A DNA stretch of 64,000 nt, taken from contig NZ_NGNR01000001.1 of NCBI RefSeq assembly GCF_002198115.1, positions 1,353,332-1,417,331 of the forward strand, written 5' to 3'. Of the stretch, positions 42,929 to 51,906 are shown in pieces. The notes under the pieces were generated by a model. It did not search any database, had not been told where the DNA came from, and saw nothing but the letters and a program-made list of their open reading frames with translations. The stretch's first letter is position 1. Each line of letters begins with the position of its first letter. The position numbers were made by a program, and so were the translations under genes. The stretch is from Robiginitalea sediminis (GTDB taxonomy: Bacteria; Bacteroidota; Bacteroidia; Flavobacteriales; Flavobacteriaceae).

Positions 42929-45496
42929 TTAAAACGGGTAATTTATTCCGATCTGCAGCACGGAATTGGCGAAGTTGTAGGCCCGGAACCACCTTTTGGA
43001 TGGCGGGTCTGCCGGGTTATACGTCTTAAACCCGAGGTCTGCCCGGAATACAAAGTAGGTGAAATCGTAACGCAGCCCGAAGCCGGTACCCAGGGCGATA
43101 TCCTCCAAAGAACCCAGGCCGGTGAAGGTGGCCTCAGGGTTGTCTTCGCTGTCCCAGATGTTCCAGATATTCCCCAGGTCCGAGAAGAAAGCCCCTTTCA
43201 GGTCGCCTACCACCGGGAACCGGTATTCCAGGTTCAGGGCGATCTTGAAATTGGCCTCGTTGAAGTCATTGAGGTTTTCGGTGCGCCCGGGGCCTAAGGA
43301 ATAGGGAAACCAGGCGCGGTTGTCGTTGGAGCCTCCGGCAAAATAGGAGCGCACAAACGGGATATCCTGGCTGTTGCCATACGGGATCGCAATCCCCACG
43401 AAGGAGCGGAAAGCCAGGACGTTTTCTCCGGACATGGCCCAGTGGCGGATATAATCCACCTCGGTTTTCACGTATTGGGAATAGGGGACCCCGAAGACCA
43501 GCCGCTGTTCGGAGTCGTTTTCGTCGAAGGGTATGAGTCTGGAGAGGCCCGAAAGGAAGTTTCCGGCCCCTTCTATCTTCCACCGGAACTGGTAGAAGGT
43601 ATTGTCGTTGATATCCGTTTTGGTATTCTTGGTATAGGTGTAGTTGGAGGTAAAGATCAGGTTGTCTTCGGTAAGGCGCTGGCGGCGTTCCTCCACCCGG
43701 CGCACTTCGGTGTAGTCGTCCGAGCCCACCGGCGCCAGCCCATCCTCGAGGACGGCCTCCGTAAAATCTGAGGTCCCTTCGGGAATACTCAGTCGGAGCG
43801 GGTTTTCGGGGTCGTCCGAAGGCTCGAAAAAGCCTGCGGCTGCAGGGTTGTCCACATAATTCTGGGCCACGTTGTTCAGCCGGGCGTACGTGCTCTGGTA
43901 CACATTGAAGAAGCGATCCGGGTTCAGGTTGCGGACAAATTCCACGTTGAGGATTTCAAACTGGTTGCGGCGCATCTCGTCCGGTTGCCAGCTGAACTCC
44001 ATAATGGAGTTGAAGGTCTGCTTGTCCAGCCCCAGGTTTTTCTGAAAGCTGGTCCCCAGGCGCAGTCGGGTCTGGGGCAGCATGTAATACGGGATGATCT
44101 TGTCGGTATTGACAAAGGGCATCATCCAGATCCTGGGGAATATCAAATTGATTTCCCCCCCGATCTCCGAAAAGAAATCCTCCCCCTGGTTGTCGTTGCG
44201 CAACAGCCCGAAGGACCCGTTCACCGAAAGGCTCAGGGTTTCCGCGCCTTTGAACACGTTCCGGGTAATAAGGGCGGTCCCCAGGCCTACCCCCAGGCGG
44301 CGGATATTGGAGTGGGTTACGTCAAAGTCCAGGCTCAGGGAGTTTTTGGGCCGGGATGTAAGATAAATATTGGCATCCAGGCGGTCCCCGGGGGCTTCCA
44401 GCAGCTCTATATTGGGGTAACGGAAGGTGTTCAGGCTGGTGATCCTGCGGTAGGTGCGCAGGCGGTCGATGTCCCGGTACACGCTATCACGGGCCAGGAA
44501 TATGGCATCGGTAAGGGCCTTGGGCCGGTACCGCAGTGCCCCGTCATAGTACAGGGTATAATTCTCATATTGGATGGAATCGAGGCTTTGGCTTTGGGGG
44601 CCGAAACTATGGTCCGGATAGATGTGGATATCCCCCATGCGACGGACCCTGTAGGGCTCCGAGGCGGTAATGCTGTCCCCCCGGCTGCGGAGGTTGTCTA
44701 TGTTCAGGGTGACATCCAAACGCTGATCCTGCCGGTTGAGGGTATCGAGAAGGATGTCGAAGGTGATGGAACTCTCCTGGAAATTCCAGACCCCGGAGTT
44801 GCGGAAAAGGTTCGTAAGTCGTTCCCGCTCCCCGGTAAAGTGGTCGGTGTCGTATTGGTCGCGCTGGCGGACCAGGCTGCCACCCTTATGCAGCAGGTAG
44901 AGGGAATCCAGGGCAGGGGAGGCGATGCTGCGCCCCAGGGTATCAATGGTATAGGGGTCTCCCAGGTCAATTTGGTAGCGCACCTGCGCCCTGCGGTCTC
45001 CGGTCTTTTCCACTTCGTACCGGCCTTCCTTGTCGAAATAGCCCCGGTCGAAGTAATAGGCTTCCAGGCGCCTCAGCCCCCGTTCGGTCCGGGAGGAATC
45101 GACCAGGACCGGGGCTTCTCCCACCCGTTTGAGCCACTGGCTGTAGCCGCTGACCATAAAGGAGTTACCCAGGCGGTCTACCTGCTTCTCCGAAAGGAAA
45201 TTCACCAGGCGTTGCCTGCGTTTTTCCTTGCGCTCCAACCAGGCCTGGTAGGAGGAGTCCGCGTCTTTCTTGGCCAGGTTGTACAGGTGCAGGCGCAGGG
45301 GGAACCCCAGCACCTTGCTGTTGGGTTTTTGGTAGACCAGGCTGTTGACGTCCGGATCGGTTATCTTCAGGCTGTCTGCCAGGATTTCGTATTGGGTGAG
45401 CAGTAGCTGATCCTCCTCCACCCGTTTGAGGGTGTTGCAGGAGTAAATACTGATCCCCAGCAAGAATAATCCTATTTTTGGGGGGATCCCCGCCAT
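42929..45496 (-). CDS. BamA/TamA-family outer membrane lipoprotein (TamL-like)
   Basis: This is an Omp85-superfamily protein of 855 residues. A signal ends in a lipobox (SIYSC, Cys20 from the chosen start), followed by POTRA-like domains (about 25-400, for example GLRRLEAYYFDRGYFDKEGR) and a C-terminal 16-strand barrel ending in INYPF. Lipidated TamA homologues called TamL are known in Bacteroidota and work with TamB in envelope biogenesis; this fits, though no tamB is in view. The ATG at 45496 is preferred to that at 45514 because a promoter at 45521-45550 would start transcription close to 45514. It is divergent from a TrmH-type gene. Confidence 0.88.
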   Translation of the reverse strand: MAGIPPKIGLFLLGISIYSCNTLKRVEEDQLLLTQYEILADSLKITDPDVNSLVYQKPNSKVLGFPLRLHLYNLAKKDADSSYQAWLERKEKRRQRLVNFLSEKQVDRLGNSFMVSGYSQWLKRVGEAPVLVDSSRTERGLRRLEAYYFDRGYFDKEGRYEVEKTGDRRAQVRYQIDLGDPYTIDTLGRSIASPALDSLYLLHKGGSLVRQRDQYDTDHFTGERERLTNLFRNSGVWNFQESSITFDILLDTLNRQDQRLDVTLNIDNLRSRGDSITASEPYRVRRMGDIHIYPDHSFGPQSQSLDSIQYENYTLYYDGALRYRPKALTDAIFLARDSVYRDIDRLRTYRRITSLNTFRYPNIELLEAPGDRLDANIYLTSRPKNSLSLDFDVTHSNIRRLGVGLGTALITRNVFKGAETLSLSVNGSFGLLRNDNQGEDFFSEIGGEINLIFPRIWMMPFVNTDKIIPYYMLPQTRLRLGTSFQKNLGLDKQTFNSIMEFSWQPDEMRRNQFEILNVEFVRNLNPDRFFNVYQSTYARLNNVAQNYVDNPAAAGFFEPSDDPENPLRLSIPEGTSDFTEAVLEDGLAPVGSDDYTEVRRVEERRQRLTEDNLIFTSNYTYTKNTKTDINDNTFYQFRWKIEGAGNFLSGLSRLIPFDENDSEQRLVFGVPYSQYVKTEVDYIRHWAMSGENVLAFRSFVGIAIPYGNSQDIPFVRSYFAGGSNDNRAWFPYSLGPGRTENLNDFNEANFKIALNLEYRFPVVGDLKGAFFSDLGNIWNIWDSEDNPEATFTGLGSLEDIALGTGFGLRYDFTYFVFRADLGFKTYNPADPPSKRWFRAYNFANSVLQIGINYPF

Positions 45497-45520
45497 GCGG
45501 CCACAGACCTTCATACCCGT

Positions 45521-45550
45521 CAAAATTAAACTATTTGGATGGTTGCCAAA
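45521..45550 (-). promoter_or_regulatory. Bacteroidota-type promoter for the TamL-like gene
   Basis: On the minus strand, TTTG (45550-45547) and TAATTTTG (45528-45521) are 18 bases apart. The -33 element lies inside the first codons of the divergent methyltransferase gene. It supports a start at 45496. Confidence 0.65.
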
Positions 45551-46264
45551 AACGAAATAAAGCGAATACGGAGCCTGCATCAAAAAAAGTACCGCTCCCG
45601 CCTTGGCCTTTTTCTGGCCGAAGGTACCAAGCTCGTAACCGAGTTGCTCAACTCCCCCCTTGAAGCCTGTGGGCTCTATGCCTCGGAGGAGGGGATCCTG
45701 GAGGAGGCCGTATTGGTTACAGAGGCAGAGCTGCGCAAAATGAGTGCCCTGAGCCAGCCCAGTAAGGTCCTGGGGGTGTTTCGCATACCCCTTCAGGCAT
45801 CGCCCGTATGGCAGGGCTGGACCCTGGCCCTGGATGGGGTGCGGGATCCCGGAAACCTGGGTACGCTGATTCGTCTGGCCGACTGGTTCGGAGTCCGCCA
45901 GGTCCTCTGTAGTCCGGATACAGTGGACTGCTTCAATCCCAAGGTGCTGCAGGCCACCATGGGGTCCATCGGCCGGGTTCCTGTTATTTACGTGCCCCTG
46001 GAGGAGACCCTCCGCCACTCCGGCCTCCCCGCCTTTGGGGCGAGTATGGAAGGGGAATCTGTAGGGGGGGTGACCCTGCCCCAGGACGGTATCCTCGTCC
46101 TGGGGAGTGAGTCCCATGGCCTGTCGGATACGGTACGTGAGGAGTTGGCCCAAACCGTTGCCATCCCGTCCTACGGGCAGGCGGAAAGCCTGAATGTAGC
46201 AACTGCCGGGGCGATCCTGCTATACGAGTTGCGCAGGGGTACCCCAGGCCTTACTCAAAAGTGA
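45539..46264 (+). CDS. TrmH/SpoU family RNA 2'-O-methyltransferase
   Basis: This 241-residue protein has an N-terminal substrate-binding L30e-like domain (RSRLGLFLAEGTKLVTELL) and a C-terminal SPOUT domain with the knot motifs ALDGVRDPGNLGTLIRLADW, ILVLGSESHGLS and IPSYGQAESLNVATAGAILL. Members methylate ribose of tRNA or 23S rRNA; the target here is unknown. It is divergent from the TamL-like gene, and its end overlaps the end of porT by 14 bases on the opposite strand. Confidence 0.93.
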   Translation: MVAKNEIKRIRSLHQKKYRSRLGLFLAEGTKLVTELLNSPLEACGLYASEEGILEEAVLVTEAELRKMSALSQPSKVLGVFRIPLQASPVWQGWTLALDGVRDPGNLGTLIRLADWFGVRQVLCSPDTVDCFNPKVLQATMGSIGRVPVIYVPLEETLRHSGLPAFGASMEGESVGGVTLPQDGILVLGSESHGLSDTVREELAQTVAIPSYGQAESLNVATAGAILLYELRRGTPGLTQK

Positions 46265-46961
46265 AGTTCACAAAGATGCCCCGGGTTTTAATGGCCGTAA
46301 GGTTGCCGGTCCACGGGCTGTTGGGGTCTACGTCTGGCACCAACTCGTCCGAGATGGCGAAAACGCCCCGTATGGAAGGGGAAAACTTGAAGTATTCCAG
46401 GTAAAAGTCGATCCCGAAACCGAGTTCGTAGTTGTAGACCTGCCGTTTCATGCGGAAGGTACCGCTGCTGTTGTCGTCCAGGGAGTCCTCGTTGGCCCCC
46501 AGGTTTAGGGCTGTTCCTACCCCGCCCACCACGTAGGGCTTCCAGTTGCCCAGGCGCCTGGCGCTGAGCTTGACCAGAAGCGGGACGCTGATGTAGGTGG
46601 ATTTGACCTCCCGCTCGGCATCCACAGGGTCTTCGATACCCGGGTAGCGCAGCAATCGGCTGGTGTAAAACAGGCCTGGTTCTATGCGGATATCCACAAA
46701 TTCGTTGATGCGCATCTCCCCGATGAGGCCCACATTAAACCCGAAGGATCGGTCTACGGCTATATTGGGCACATCGTTTTCGTACTCGAATTTGAAATCG
46801 TAGTGGTTAAAACCGAGGTAGTACCCCCAATTGAGGAATTTTTTGTCTTCGTTTTCCAGGTTCAGGACCGGTTTCTCGTTAAACTGGCTCCGGGAGGTGG
46901 TGGCCAGCAGGAGAGAACCCAGGGCAAGGAACAGGCGGAATCCCTTATTTAGTGGCGACAT
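46251..46961 (-). CDS. porT: Type IX secretion/gliding protein PorT
   Basis: PorT is an outer membrane beta-barrel protein needed for type IX secretion in Porphyromonas and flavobacteria. The 236-residue protein has a signal peptide ending near TTSRSQ. A beta-rich body follows with FLNWGYYLGFNHYDFKF, RIEPGLFYTSRLLRY and VKSTYISVPLLVKLSARR, the outer-membrane-beta-barrel pattern of the PorT family. Position next to ubiE is the arrangement I know for porT in flavobacteria. It overlaps ubiE by 17 bases. A generic PorT-like barrel without a secretion role remains possible. Confidence 0.8.
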   Translation of the reverse strand: MSPLNKGFRLFLALGSLLLATTSRSQFNEKPVLNLENEDKKFLNWGYYLGFNHYDFKFEYENDVPNIAVDRSFGFNVGLIGEMRINEFVDIRIEPGLFYTSRLLRYPGIEDPVDAEREVKSTYISVPLLVKLSARRLGNWKPYVVGGVGTALNLGANEDSLDDNSSGTFRMKRQVYNYELGFGIDFYLEYFKFSPSIRGVFAISDELVPDVDPNSPWTGNLTAIKTRGIFVNFTFE

Positions 46962-47673
46962 AGATAGCAGCTACCCCGAACGTCTGCGGGTGGTGTTTCA
47001 TACCTATAAACCCGATTTTGCCCAAAATATTGTTGAATGCCTGGCCGCAAGGGAAGGCCGCGGCAGATTCGGAGAGGTAGGTATAGGCCAGGCCGTCGCT
47101 GGAGAACCATTTTCCGATGCGGGGCAGGAGGTATTTACCGTAGAGGTGGTACCCCCAACGGAAGGGCTGCCGCTCCGGGACGGAGGTTTCCAGGATGGCC
47201 AGGGTACCCCCGGGTTTTAGCACACGGTAGATCTCTGAGAGCCCTTTCTCCAGGTTTTCGAAATTCCGGACCCCAAAGGCCACGGTTACCGCATCGAAGT
47301 GGGCATCGGGGAAATCCAGGGCCTCACTGTCTCCTTCTACCATTTCCACCTGCTGTTCCAGCCCTTTCCGGGCTACTTTTTTCCGGCCAACCTCCAGCAT
47401 GCCAGGGGCCAGGTCCAGGCCCACTACGCGGCGCGCCCCGGTTTTGACCAGGGCAAGGGCCAGGTCCCCCGTCCCGGTCGCGATATCCAGGATCTGGTCC
47501 GGGTTGCCTGCCGCTACTTTGCGCACCAGGCGCTTGCGCCAGCCCTGGTCCAGGCCCAGGGTAATGACGCGGTTCAGGCCGTCGTAGTTGCCCGAAATAG
47601 TATCGAACATCTGGCGGACCTGTTGCTTTTTTCCCAGTTCGGAATCTTTGTAAGGGAGGATTTCCTTACCCAT
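46945..47673 (-). CDS. ubiE: Demethylmenaquinone methyltransferase UbiE/MenG
   Basis: This SAM-dependent enzyme makes the last step of menaquinone synthesis. The start at 47673 gives MGKEILPYKDSELGKKQQVR and 242 residues. The UbiE motif I is DIATGTGDLALALVKTGA, followed by VGLDLAPGMLEVG and later FGVRNFENLEKGL and LYGKYLLPRIGKWFS. The menaquinone product suits the NDH-2 and Na+-NQR enzymes also encoded here. A TATCTTTG box lies 20 bases upstream. It overlaps porT by 17 bases. Confidence 0.95.
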   Translation of the reverse strand: MGKEILPYKDSELGKKQQVRQMFDTISGNYDGLNRVITLGLDQGWRKRLVRKVAAGNPDQILDIATGTGDLALALVKTGARRVVGLDLAPGMLEVGRKKVARKGLEQQVEMVEGDSEALDFPDAHFDAVTVAFGVRNFENLEKGLSEIYRVLKPGGTLAILETSVPERQPFRWGYHLYGKYLLPRIGKWFSSDGLAYTYLSESAAAFPCGQAFNNILGKIGFIGMKHHPQTFGVAAIYVATK

Positions 47674-47692
47674 CTGTTGCCGTTTTAGGGCG

Positions 47693-47700
47693 CAAAGATA
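47693..47700 (-). promoter_or_regulatory. Candidate -7 element for ubiE-porT
   Basis: TATCTTTG on the minus strand matches TAnnTTTG and lies 20 bases before the ubiE start at 47673, implying a short leader. It confirms that the in-frame codon at 47862 is not used. Confidence 0.5.
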
Positions 47701-47793
47701 CGACAACAGATGCAAGTCCCCTTCCCGACAGGACCAATGGGCTGTACTTGAGGATTGCATTTCCTTTAACGGGTGGGAATCATAAAATTGCGT

Positions 47794-47801
47794 AATTTTG
47801 C
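47794..47801 (+). promoter_or_regulatory. Candidate -7 element for trkA-trkH
   Basis: TAATTTTG matches TAnnTTTG and lies 66 bases before the trkA start. The -33 element is not evident. Confidence 0.5.
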
Positions 47802-47867
47802 CCTGCGGGGCAGACGCTTCCGGCCAAGGGGCTCCCGCGGCCCGGCCCGGAATCAATCCCAAATGGA

Positions 47868-49217
47868 ATGAAGATTATTATTGCCGGCGCAGGTGAAGTT
47901 GGCTTCCATCTCGCAAAACTCCTTTCTTACGAATCTCAGGACATCACACTGATCGATACGGACAAGGAAAGCCTTGCCTACGCGGAAGGGCACCTGGATA
48001 TCCGCGTCCTCAGGGGCGATGCCACCAGTATTTCGGTCCTCAAGGATGCCCGGGTTACCGGCGCAGACCTGGTCATTGGGGTAACCTCTTCTGAGACTAC
48101 CAATATCACCCTGTGTATGCTGGCCAAGCAGCTGGGTTCCCGCCGGACCATTGCCCGGATATCCAACACGGAATTCGTGGAGTTCAAGGATACGATCCGG
48201 TTCTCCCAGCTGGGCATCGATGAGCTTATTTCCCCGGAAGAGCTGGCCGCCACGGAAATCCAGCTCCTGCTGAACCAGTCCGCCTTTAACGATACGTACG
48301 AGTTTGAGGAGGGGCTGCTCATCATGGTGGGGGTTTCCCTGCCCAAGGGCGCGCCCTTTATCGGGAAGATGGTCAAGGAGGCTGCCCGGGTTTTCCCGGA
48401 ATTGCATTTTATGCCCATCGCCCTGCAGCGCAGGGGGACGCAGTATACCCTCATCCCCAGGGGGGATACGGTTTTCCAGGAGGAGGACCAGGTCTATTTT
48501 ATCACCGATCGCAAGGGGGTGGACGAGCTCTACAAACTCACCGGAAAGAAGAAGGAGGATATCCGAAACGTGATGATCCTGGGAGGCAGCAAGGTTGGGG
48601 TAAAGGCCGCCCGTGAACTCTGCGACAAGCGCTTTAACGTGAAGATCATCGAGAAGGACAAAAACAAAGCCTTCGAGATTGCGGACATGCTGCCAAATGC
48701 CCTGGTCATCAACGGGGACTGCCGCAATGTGGAGCTCCTCGAGGAAGAGTCCCTGGAATCCATGGATGCCTTCATTGCCGTTACCGGGAACTCCGAGACC
48801 AATATCATGTCCTGCCTGGTGGCAAAATCCAAGAACATCAAGAAGACCATTGCCCTGGTGGAGAACATGGACTACTTCCAATTGTCCCATTCCATAGGGG
48901 TAGATACCCTGATCAACAAAAAACTGCTGGCGGCCAACAACATCTTCCGCCATATCCGAAAGGGCGAGGTGGTGGCCCTGACCCGGCTGAACAACCTCAA
49001 TGCCGAAATCCTGGAGTTTGTGGTGAACGCCTCCTCGGAGGTAAACGACACGATCATCCGGGAATTGGATTTTCCCAGGGAAGCCATTATTGGCGGGGTC
49101 ATCCGGGAGGGCAAAGGCCTCATTGCCCTGGGGGATTTCCGCATCGAGGAGGGAGACCGGGTAGTGGTTTGCTGCCTGCCCAGCGCCATCCACAAGGTAG
49201 AAAAGCTATTCCTCTGA
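47868..49217 (+). CDS. trkA: Trk potassium uptake regulator TrkA
   Basis: TrkA is the cytoplasmic nucleotide-binding ring that gates the TrkH channel. The 449-residue protein has two RCK units, each with an N-terminal Rossmann half and a C-terminal half. The first starts MKIIIAGAGEVGFHLAK, the second at about residue 232 with VMILGGSKVGVKAAREL. Both Rossmann loops are intact, so NAD(H) or nucleotide binding at both sites is likely. trkH starts 1 base after its stop, so the two are one operon. Confidence 0.96.
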   Translation: MKIIIAGAGEVGFHLAKLLSYESQDITLIDTDKESLAYAEGHLDIRVLRGDATSISVLKDARVTGADLVIGVTSSETTNITLCMLAKQLGSRRTIARISNTEFVEFKDTIRFSQLGIDELISPEELAATEIQLLLNQSAFNDTYEFEEGLLIMVGVSLPKGAPFIGKMVKEAARVFPELHFMPIALQRRGTQYTLIPRGDTVFQEEDQVYFITDRKGVDELYKLTGKKKEDIRNVMILGGSKVGVKAARELCDKRFNVKIIEKDKNKAFEIADMLPNALVINGDCRNVELLEEESLESMDAFIAVTGNSETNIMSCLVAKSKNIKKTIALVENMDYFQLSHSIGVDTLINKKLLAANNIFRHIRKGEVVALTRLNNLNAEILEFVVNASSEVNDTIIRELDFPREAIIGGVIREGKGLIALGDFRIEEGDRVVVCCLPSAIHKVEKLFL

Positions 49218-49218
49218 A

Positions 49219-50709
49219 ATGGGAATGAACACCAGAATTATCGTGCACCTGATGGGGATGCTCCTGCTCATCAACGGGGGCTTCATGCTCCTGGCCGCCC
49301 TGGTGAGCGGCATCTACCAGGATGGGGTAACCTATAATATCGCCCTGGCAGCCATAACCACCCTTTTTGTAGGTACTGCTTCCATGTACGCAACCCGCGG
49401 CCACCGCAAGGAGGTGAAGCGGCGGGAGGGCTATGTGATCGTGACCCTGGGGTGGGTGGTCATGTCCGTTTCCGGGGTGCTGCCTTACCTGTTTACAGGG
49501 GCCATTGAAAACCCTGTGGATGCCCTTTTTGAAACCGTGAGCGGGTATACCACCACGGGGGCCTCCATCCTGAACGATATAGAAGTTTTACCCGAAGGGC
49601 TCCTGGTATGGCGCAGCCTCACCCACTGGATAGGGGGGATGGGGATCATTGTGCTGGCCATCGCCATCCTGCCCTTACTCGGCATTGGGGGCATGCAGTT
49701 ATTTGCGGCAGAAGCCCCCGGTCCCACGGGCGATAAACTCCACCCCCGCATAACCGATACCGCCAAGCGCCTCTGGTATATCTATGTGGGGTATACGGCA
49801 GCCGAAACCATCCTGCTCAAGGTGGCCGGCATGAGCTTCTTCGATGCCCTGAACCACGCCCTGGCCACGTTGTCCACCGGCGGGTTCTCGACTAAAAACG
49901 CGAGCGTGGCCTACTGGAACGACCAGCCGGTGATCCAGTATATCATCATCCTGTTCATGTTCCTGGCCGGGTCCAATTTTGTGTTGAGTTATTTTGCCTT
50001 CAAGGGCAAGGTGCAGAAGATCCTGAAGGACGAGGAATTCAAGTATTACGGGATCTTTATCGGCTTGTTTGCCCTGATGGTAGGGGCCGTGGTCCTGTTT
50101 CGGGCCGATGTTCCGGTATCGGATTACCACCCGCAGGTATGGGGAGCGGCCGAAAGCGCCTTCCGGCATGGCCTTTTCCAAGTGGTTGCCGTGGTCACTA
50201 CCACCGGCTTTGTGTCTGCCGATTTTACCGCCTGGACCCCTTTTCTGACTATCTTCTTTTTCGGGTTGATGTTTGCCGGGGGATCGGCAGGGTCTACCGC
50301 CGGGGGTATCAAGGTGATGCGCCATATCCTGATCATCAAGAACGGGCTGCTGGAGTTTAAGCGGACCCTCCACCCGAGCGCTATCATCCCGGTACGGTTT
50401 AACAATAAAACCGTTTCGGAGCACATCGTTTACAACATCATCGCCTTCTTTGTGCTCTACATGCTCCTGTTTATCATTGGGGCCTTTGTATTGGGGCTGA
50501 TGGGGCTGGATTTTGTTTCGGCCATAGGGGGAGCCGCTTCGGCCCTGGGCAATGTGGGGCCTGCCTTCGGCGACTTAAGCCCGCTGAATAACTTCAGCAG
50601 CCTCCCGGACCTGGGCAAACTCTGGTGTGCCTTCCTGATGCTGGCAGGTAGGTTGGAACTCTTTACCGTGCTGATTCTGTTAACCCCGACGTTCTGGAAA
50701 CGGACCTAG
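49219..50709 (+). CDS. trkH: Trk-type potassium channel subunit TrkH
   Basis: TrkH is the membrane channel for potassium uptake, gated by TrkA. The 496-residue protein has four repeated M1-P-M2 units, with selectivity filter loops SGYTTTGAS, LSTGGFSTKN, VTTTGFVS and LGNVGPAFG. The glycine at each filter is present. Membrane segments cover most of the length. It starts 1 base after trkA and its end overlaps the convergent aminotransferase gene by 4 bases, leaving no room for an intergenic terminator. Confidence 0.96.
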   Translation: MGMNTRIIVHLMGMLLLINGGFMLLAALVSGIYQDGVTYNIALAAITTLFVGTASMYATRGHRKEVKRREGYVIVTLGWVVMSVSGVLPYLFTGAIENPVDALFETVSGYTTTGASILNDIEVLPEGLLVWRSLTHWIGGMGIIVLAIAILPLLGIGGMQLFAAEAPGPTGDKLHPRITDTAKRLWYIYVGYTAAETILLKVAGMSFFDALNHALATLSTGGFSTKNASVAYWNDQPVIQYIIILFMFLAGSNFVLSYFAFKGKVQKILKDEEFKYYGIFIGLFALMVGAVVLFRADVPVSDYHPQVWGAAESAFRHGLFQVVAVVTTTGFVSADFTAWTPFLTIFFFGLMFAGGSAGSTAGGIKVMRHILIIKNGLLEFKRTLHPSAIIPVRFNNKTVSEHIVYNIIAFFVLYMLLFIIGAFVLGLMGLDFVSAIGGAASALGNVGPAFGDLSPLNNFSSLPDLGKLWCAFLMLAGRLELFTVLILLTPTFWKRT

Positions 50710-51893
50710 GTTAAAGCCTCCTTCATCCGGCGGACGGCCTCCCGGATCTCCGCCTCGGAAGCCGCATAGGAAATCCGGATACAGTCCGGGTTGCCAAAGG
50801 CTTCCCCGGTTACCGTGGCCACGCTGGCTTCTTCCAGCAAGTACATGGCCAGGTCCGAAGCATTGGCAATAGGCTTCCCGCGGAGGGTCTTTCCGAAGTA
50901 GTCCGAAATGTCCGGGAAGACATAAAACGCCCCTTCCGGAACATTCAGCTTAAACCCGGGGATTTCCCCCAACAACTCCAGGATGAGGTCCCGGCGCTGG
51001 TGGAATTTCTCGATCATGAACTGGATTTTCTCCAGGGGGGCGTCCAGGGCCGCGATGGTAGCGCGTTGGGCGATGGCGTTGGCCCCACTGGTAATTTGCC
51101 CCTGGAACTTGGTACAGGCTTTGGCAATCCACGCCGGGGCGCCGATAAACCCAATCCGCCACCCGGTCATGGCATAGGCCTTGGAGACCCCGTTCACCGT
51201 AATGGTCCTTTCGTACATCCCGGGCTGGGCTGCGATACTCACATGGCCGCCCCGGAAGTTGATGTGCTCGTAAATCTCATCGGAAACCACGTAAATATCC
51301 GGGTGGTCCCTGAGGACTTCCGCCAACCCCCTGAGTTCCGCTTCACTGTATACGGAGCCGCTGGGGTTGCAGGGGGAGCTGAACCAGAGCATCTTGGTTT
51401 TCGGCGTTATGGCTGCCCGCAACTGGTCTGCGGTCATTTTAAAGTCCGATTCGATCCCCGTGGGGACTTCCACCGGGACGCCCTCGGCCAGTTTTACAAT
51501 ATCGCTGTAGCTCACCCAGTACGGGGCCGGCAGGATTACCTCGTCGCCCTTGTTGAGCATGACCATGGCCACGTTGGCCAGGGATTGCTTGGCCCCTGTG
51601 GAGACCACGATCTGATCCAATCCGTATTCCAGGCCGTTGTCCCGTTTAAATTTCCGGGAGATGGCGGCCTTCAGGTCTCCGTACCCGTCTACGGGCGAAT
51701 AGCTGCTGTAGTTTTCGTCTATGGCGACCTTGGCGGCCTCCTTGATGAAATCCGGGATGTTGAAATCGGGCTCGCCCAGGCTGAGGCCAATGATGTCTTT
51801 GCCTTGGCCGCGCAGTTCGCGGGCTTTTGCAGCCATGGCCAGGGTAGCCGAAGTGGACATGGCGTTGATCCGGTCGGAGAGAGCGTGGGTCAT
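50706..51893 (-). CDS. Class I/II aminotransferase, aspartate aminotransferase type
   Basis: This 395-residue PLP enzyme belongs to aminotransferase subgroup I-gamma, as in Bacillus and Thermus AspC. The sequence ITVNGVSKAYAMTGWRIGF contains the PLP lysine (Lys238), with FSSPCNPSGSVYSE, YVVSDEIYEHINF and the N-terminal GLSLGEPDFNIPDFI as further signatures. Aspartate is the likely amino donor, though related enzymes accept prephenate. It is transcribed alone, convergent with trkH, 13 bases after the desaturase stop region. Confidence 0.92.
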   Translation of the reverse strand: MTHALSDRINAMSTSATLAMAAKARELRGQGKDIIGLSLGEPDFNIPDFIKEAAKVAIDENYSSYSPVDGYGDLKAAISRKFKRDNGLEYGLDQIVVSTGAKQSLANVAMVMLNKGDEVILPAPYWVSYSDIVKLAEGVPVEVPTGIESDFKMTADQLRAAITPKTKMLWFSSPCNPSGSVYSEAELRGLAEVLRDHPDIYVVSDEIYEHINFRGGHVSIAAQPGMYERTITVNGVSKAYAMTGWRIGFIGAPAWIAKACTKFQGQITSGANAIAQRATIAALDAPLEKIQFMIEKFHQRRDLILELLGEIPGFKLNVPEGAFYVFPDISDYFGKTLRGKPIANASDLAMYLLEEASVATVTGEAFGNPDCIRISYAASEAEIREAVRRMKEALT

Positions 51894-51906
51894 GGACCTT
51901 GGTGCT

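Noticed and set aside
45497-46153. N-terminal extension of the TamL-like protein to 46153
   Set aside because: It is antisense to the TrmH-type gene and would place the lipobox in the middle of the protein.
47853-49193. A 446-codon open frame on the minus strand
   Set aside because: It is antisense to trkA and lacks any recognisable motif.
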